NCBI GenBank assembly: GCA_016081115.2
Contig: CM071933.1
Span: 57,240,660-57,304,659, forward strand
Direction: 5' to 3'
Length of the DNA: 64,000 nt
Source of the DNA: Rehmannia glutinosa
Taxonomy: Eukaryota > Streptophyta > Magnoliopsida > Lamiales > Orobanchaceae
The notes beneath the pieces were generated by a model. The model was not told where the DNA came from. It saw only the letters and a program-made list of their open reading frames with translations, and did not search any database. The first letter of the stretch is position 1; each line of letters begins with the position of its first letter. The position numbers were made by a program, and so were the translations under genes. This document shows, in pieces, positions 59,520 to 64,000 of this stretch.

Positions 59520-62500
59520 ATGGATGAAGAAATCCAAGTCGACAAAAATTTCCCATTGTTTTACAGGAAAAAATCCACCTCCATAACCACCAACAGTAAG
59601 AAACCCCCGCCCTCAGAGACCGCCGCCGTCGCCACACCAAAAGTACTCGAGAAAGAACTAAACCCCAACCCAACCCCAGCCGACGTCACCTTCTCCGACC
59701 TAGGCCTCGCCGAATGGGCTGTCAATACCTGCAAGGAGCTCGGCATGAAGCTGCCTACTCCCGTCCAGCACCACTGCATCCCCAAAATCCTATCGGGTCA
59801 GGACGTCATGGGCCTGGCTCAGACTGGAAGCGGCAAAACGGCGGCGTTTGCTCTCCCTATCCTCCACCGCCTCGCAGAAAACCCTTTTGGAGTGTTCGCT
59901 CTGGTTGTAACTCCGACCCGGGAGCTGGCCTACCAGTTGGCAGAGCAGTTTCGGGCCCTCGGATCGGGTTTGGGGCTGCGGGTCGCTGTTATTGTGGGCG
60001 GCATGGATATGATTAACCAGGCCCAGAGTCTGATGCAGAGGCCTCATGTGGTGATTGCCACTCCTGGCAGGATTAAGGTTCTTATTGAGGAGAATCCTGA
60101 TATTCCTGCTGTTTTTTCCAATACCAAGGTGATTCGTTGGTCTTATTTTATCATTTGTATTCATTTTATTTATTTTATGTGTGGTTGTGTTTTTCATTGG
60201 TGATTAGTTAGAATGTTTTTCTGTGAAATGTAGGAGACCTTATAATTGATTTGTAATTTGAGAATTGAATTTGAATGATATCTTGCTTCTTGACTCCTCA
60301 AAAGAAAATGATTTGAATCCATTTGAAGATGAACAATTTTTTTAGGGAAGATCTTCATTTTTCTAAAATTGCACTAAGAAAGCTAGCTTTGGCCTTGGAT
60401 TTGTTTAGGAATGGAAGTATCAGTTTCTCTAGTGGCAATTGTAAGCTTCCATTTGAATTTTGCATTTAATAGAACGATGTCTTTTGTTTGGTTTTGCACT
60501 CCTTGCCACTATTTACTGAACTTCTAAATGAAATCTTCATGAGTGAATAGTGCTAAAATAAGCATTTGAAGTATCACGAGCAAATGATTTTGATTTTGTT
60601 GATTGAAGTGGAAATTAATAGCCAATGACAAAATACCTAATTGAATAGATGATTCTGGATCCAATTATTGTGTCAAAAAACAGTGCTAACAAAGACCATG
60701 ATTTTTCTGGTTATGCATCAATATGTTCAACCGGATGTACTTTACCAGTATGTAATATGAGTCCATCTGCCTCATTGCTTCCACTTCTACAGCCTACTTG
60801 CTCTTGTGATGTGATTTACTGAAACTTTCTTACCTCCATGTTTCTGTTACATGATTACCTAATTAATGTGCGTGTGTGTGACTGTGTGGTGGGTCGACTG
60901 AGAATTAAGGCATGTTTCCAGTGAGATGGTCTATACTCTGACAATTGTCATATTCCTGTATTCTTGTGCCCTGAAATGTTAAGACTGGCGATTAATCTTA
61001 TTGCAGTTTCTAGTCTTGGATGAAGCAGACAGAGTGTTGGGTGTTAACTTTGAAGCAGAACTAAGAGTTATTTTCCAGTGCTTACCAAAGAATCGGCAAA
61101 CTTTGCTATTTTCTGCAACCATGACGAGTAATTTGGAAACATTACTTGAACTTTCAGCAAATAAGGCATATTTCTATAAGGCATATGAAGGTTTTAAAAC
61201 AGTAGAATCTCTGACACAGCAGTATGTTTTTATCCCCAAGCATGTGAAGGATGTGTATCTGTTGCACATATTAAACAAAATGGAAGACATGAGTGTTCGA
61301 TCTGCCATAATTTTTGTTTCCACCTGCAGGTACAATTTTATTCTTATATGATGCCAGATTTCCTTAATTATCTTTTATTTAATTCTGTTCAGTAGCGCAT
61401 GAGTACAAATTTGCTGATGATGTTGTTATACGGTATTCAAGTTTGAAAAAATTCAGTGCTAATCATTCTTCAATTGGTTGATTATTTGGCATGGCCTGGT
61501 GAATGTTGTCTTAGTGCAAGTTGTAATCATGTCTCCCTGACAGATAATTTGATGAAAGTATGTTCTGTCCGCCAAATGAAATCAGTCTAATATATGGAGG
61601 GGCACTAAGTTTGCAGGTTGCGATATTGTATCAGTACAGTATTTTTCATTGAGCTTCAAATTGGAATGTTTTCATAAAGTTGAAGCGATTTTGATTCATT
61701 GAGCATCAAATTGTAATGCTTACAGAAAGTAAAAATGATTTCGAAGCATTCTTAGAATTTCCACAAGTCTTTATCATGTCTTTTTGATCATGTGCACAAT
61801 GTGTCTAAAGCTTAGCTTTTACCAAGTGCATAAAACCATTTTCATCTTTTCTTTCTTTGTTTCTTTTTTATCCTTTCTTGTTCTTCTATGAAAGCATTGG
61901 GTTAATAAAACATGTGAAGAACAAGAACAATGCTCTGCACAAAACCTATTCATTGCAAATATGAGATTGCCTCTTGATCTTAATTCAATGTTTCCTTCGG
62001 TCTAAGCAGGAGTTGTGAGCTTCTGAGTTTGTTGCTGGAACAGCTTGAATTGGAAGTTGCAGCGTTGCACTCTTTCAAATCCCAGTCTTTGAGGCTTTCT
62101 GCATTACATAAATTCAAATCTGGACAAGTTCCTGTGTTATTGGCGACTGATGTTGCTAACCGTGGTTTAGATATACCAACAGTAGATTTGGTTATAAACT
62201 ATGACATTCCAAGGTAATGGCTTCTTTGAGACTGTTAACAACATTGATTCTTGTAGCATACTCTTTAACAGAGCTGAAACTCCAATTCACTTATAGGTAT
62301 CCGGAGGATTATGTTCATCGTGTTGGGCGTACTGCAAGAGCAGGAAGAGGAGGCCTTGCTCTTAGCTTTGTCACCCAGGTACAGTATGATTGCTTTGTAC
62401 TTATTTTCCGATATTTTTTTATGGATACTAGTAGGCTGCTAATCATGTTGTGATAGTGAGACCGAGGATAAAGCTATCTCAGGGATATGATTAATGCAAC

Positions 62501-63656
62501 GACATTGTTCACATTTTACGGATCCTTATTTTTTATTTTGACTTCTGTTTCCATTTTAATGGTTGATAATATTCCATGATGCTAGCTGTTGTTTCGTTGA
62601 AAGACATTGTTTATTTCCAATATAAGCGATTCTTGGAGATATAATTGTTTTTCATTGTGATTACTTATAGATTCTTACATACTAACTAAAACCACCATTT
62701 AATAAGTTAATGTGCTATTACTTAAAAAATTCATTTCCAATTTGATGCCAGAGATTTTTCAAATTTTAACAAAATTTGAAAGAAAAATCTTCATGCAATC
62801 TACTTTTTGACAGTTTGTTGAGCTTGCTATGCAAATATTTTATGTGGGCCTGGTCATTCAGTTGCCTAACATAAAAATTTTCTGGTCAATTTGTGATGTA
62901 CTTTTACCATGGAACTAATCTGAATAAATATTCGGTTAGACCAACTCAGGAAGCTACCCTTTATTGAAACTGTTATGTAATAATGTAATCAAGGATATAT
63001 CAGAGATAAAGCCTTGTGCTATAGTTTTTTTTACTTTTTATATGCTGATACCAATGTTGTTTTTGTGGTGTGATTGCTTAAAGTTTCATTTTTTCTGTTT
63101 CATTTGACTTGCATGTTGACCCCTTTACGATGTATTGTGCAGAATGATGTGGACCTTGTACATGAAATAGAAGGTGTTATAGGGAAACAATTGGATAAGT
63201 TCGAGTGTAAAGAAAAGGAAGTGCTTGAGGATAATATCACGAGAGTAAGAGTTTTCGACCATCCTGAAACATTGTTTTGTAGCACTTTTGCAAATTTCTA
63301 TGAGGCATGAAGACTGCACGTTTTTTCAATTTCATATTTAGACTGTTTTTACGCTTGAGCAGATATACTTGGGCGAATTCGTTTTTGGACGAGTTGTGTT
63401 CAATGCGTATTGTGCTTGAAGAACCTAGTAACTAAAAAGACCATATTGCTTATGAATATAATATGGTTGTAATTCATGTTTTCAGGTCTACAAGGCTAGG
63501 CGTGTTGCAACAATGAAGATGATGGACGATGGCTTTGAAGATAAAGCCAAGACGCGAAAAGCTCAGAAATTAAAAACATTAGCAGAAAAAGGCCTCTTGA
63601 AGAACAAAAGCAAGAAACGAAAGAGAGCAAAACCTATGAAAGAATCTAAAGAATGA
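59520..63656 (+). CDS. RH36: DEAD-box ATP-dependent RNA helicase 36 (pre-rRNA processing), six exons
   Basis: Exons by GT-AG sites and frame: 59520-60128, 61007-61329, 62010-62213, 62297-62378, 63143-63244 and 63486-63656. Joined they give 496 residues with no stop (Arabidopsis RH36: about 490). The start context is accaccATGG. Motifs in order: Q motif (F58..Q83), AQTGSGKT 100-107, PTRELA 132-137, GG 160-161, TPGR 181-184, DEAD 208-211 at the start of exon 2, SAT 239-241, ATDVANRGLD 356-365, HRVGRTARAGR 386-396, and a basic tail KNKSKKRKRAK. It is the plant counterpart of yeast Dbp8. The Arabidopsis gene (SLOW WALKER3) acts in nucleolar 18S rRNA maturation and is needed in female gametophyte growth. 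All catalytic motifs are intact, so the gene looks functional. Confidence 0.93.
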
Positions 63657-64000
63657 AGTCTGTTTTGCAACCTGACCACCCTTGCCTCTCAATTGGCGCG
63701 CACTATAGAGCTACACTTTTTGGACTCTTAGCATTTTTAATTTAATATTCTTCCCTTGGTCAAAACAGAAGAAAGTTGTTTACCCCTTGCGATACTTTAG
63801 ATGCCTTAGGTGAAGTCTTTTGGTTGTAAGACTTCCATAGTATTTATTATAGGAAATAGGAAAGTTTTGGCCAAAACATTTATGATAAATTGTAATGAGC
63901 ACATTCACGCAGACAAATACAGGACTTGGCGTCCGGATGAGAATAGTTTGATTTCTTTCATTTTACTCTTTTCACAGCATATTTAATAGGGTAATGCTAT
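63657..64000 (+). other. RH36 3' UTR and downstream
   Basis: AT-rich sequence follows the TGA stop. gataaattgtaat near 63886 is a weak polyadenylation-type signal. No other gene is seen before the window ends. Confidence 0.4.

Noticed and set aside
59398..59785. Minus-strand ORFs over RH36 exon 1
   Set aside because: Antisense shadows of a well-conserved helicase exon.

Overview
The window is nuclear DNA of a flowering plant, most likely a eudicot; the sequence alone does not give the species. Evidence: GT-AG introns, LTR retrotransposons primed by initiator-Met-like tRNA (TGGTATCAGAGC) and Athila-type sites, Helitron-like ends, a hAT-type MITE, and one intact host gene orthologous to Arabidopsis RH36/SWA3. 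About 59 kb is nested, decaying transposable elements. Only the last 4.5 kb is an ordinary gene.

Layout. 1-2073: minus-strand Athila-like leader, primer site and LTR. 2074-11820: a plus-strand Athila-like gag and protease, split by a 7.8 kb copia-type element (3367-11155, 'family 2', copy 2A; flanks actac/actat). 11821-27227: several 'family 1' copia fragments in both orientations: a 3' LTR plus a long third ORF (minus), a truncated plus copy (LTR, protease, integrase, RNase H, third ORF), and a minus gag with a 5' LTR that itself contains a nested solo LTR (5-bp TSD catgg). 27228-27859: a diverged relative of the family 2 LTR. 27860-36103: another minus family 1 copy, its gag interrupted by the 3' end of an Athila-like element (31502 to about 34345). 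36104-38103: pseudogene pieces of a receptor-like kinase and a JmjC histone demethylase. 40163-43562: two family 1 solo LTRs. 43801-59280: probable Helitron-derived AT-rich DNA holding a 4.2 kb gypsy solo LTR, which is split by a second complete family 2 element (copy 2B, 47843-55646, TSD gttag). 58694-58979: MITE. 59520-63656: RH36 in six exons.

The most interesting material is family 2. Both copies have two LTRs, a PBS, a gag ORF and a second ORF resembling the 'putative plant transposon protein' domain, but no protease, integrase, reverse transcriptase or RNase H. Their layout is the same, so this is a non-autonomous lineage that moved in this form. The LTRs hold three structured blocks: tandem inverted-repeat units at the U3 start, a cluster of CpG-rich palindromes related to GGTCGACCGGTCGACC, and, downstream of the TATA box in the transcribed leader, an array of six to seven short stem-loops. 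The stems differ in sequence but stay paired, and nearly all share the loop GTGGT. I do not know of a description of this hairpin array. It looks like an RNA element under selection for structure, for example a Gag-binding or packaging signal; that function is inference.
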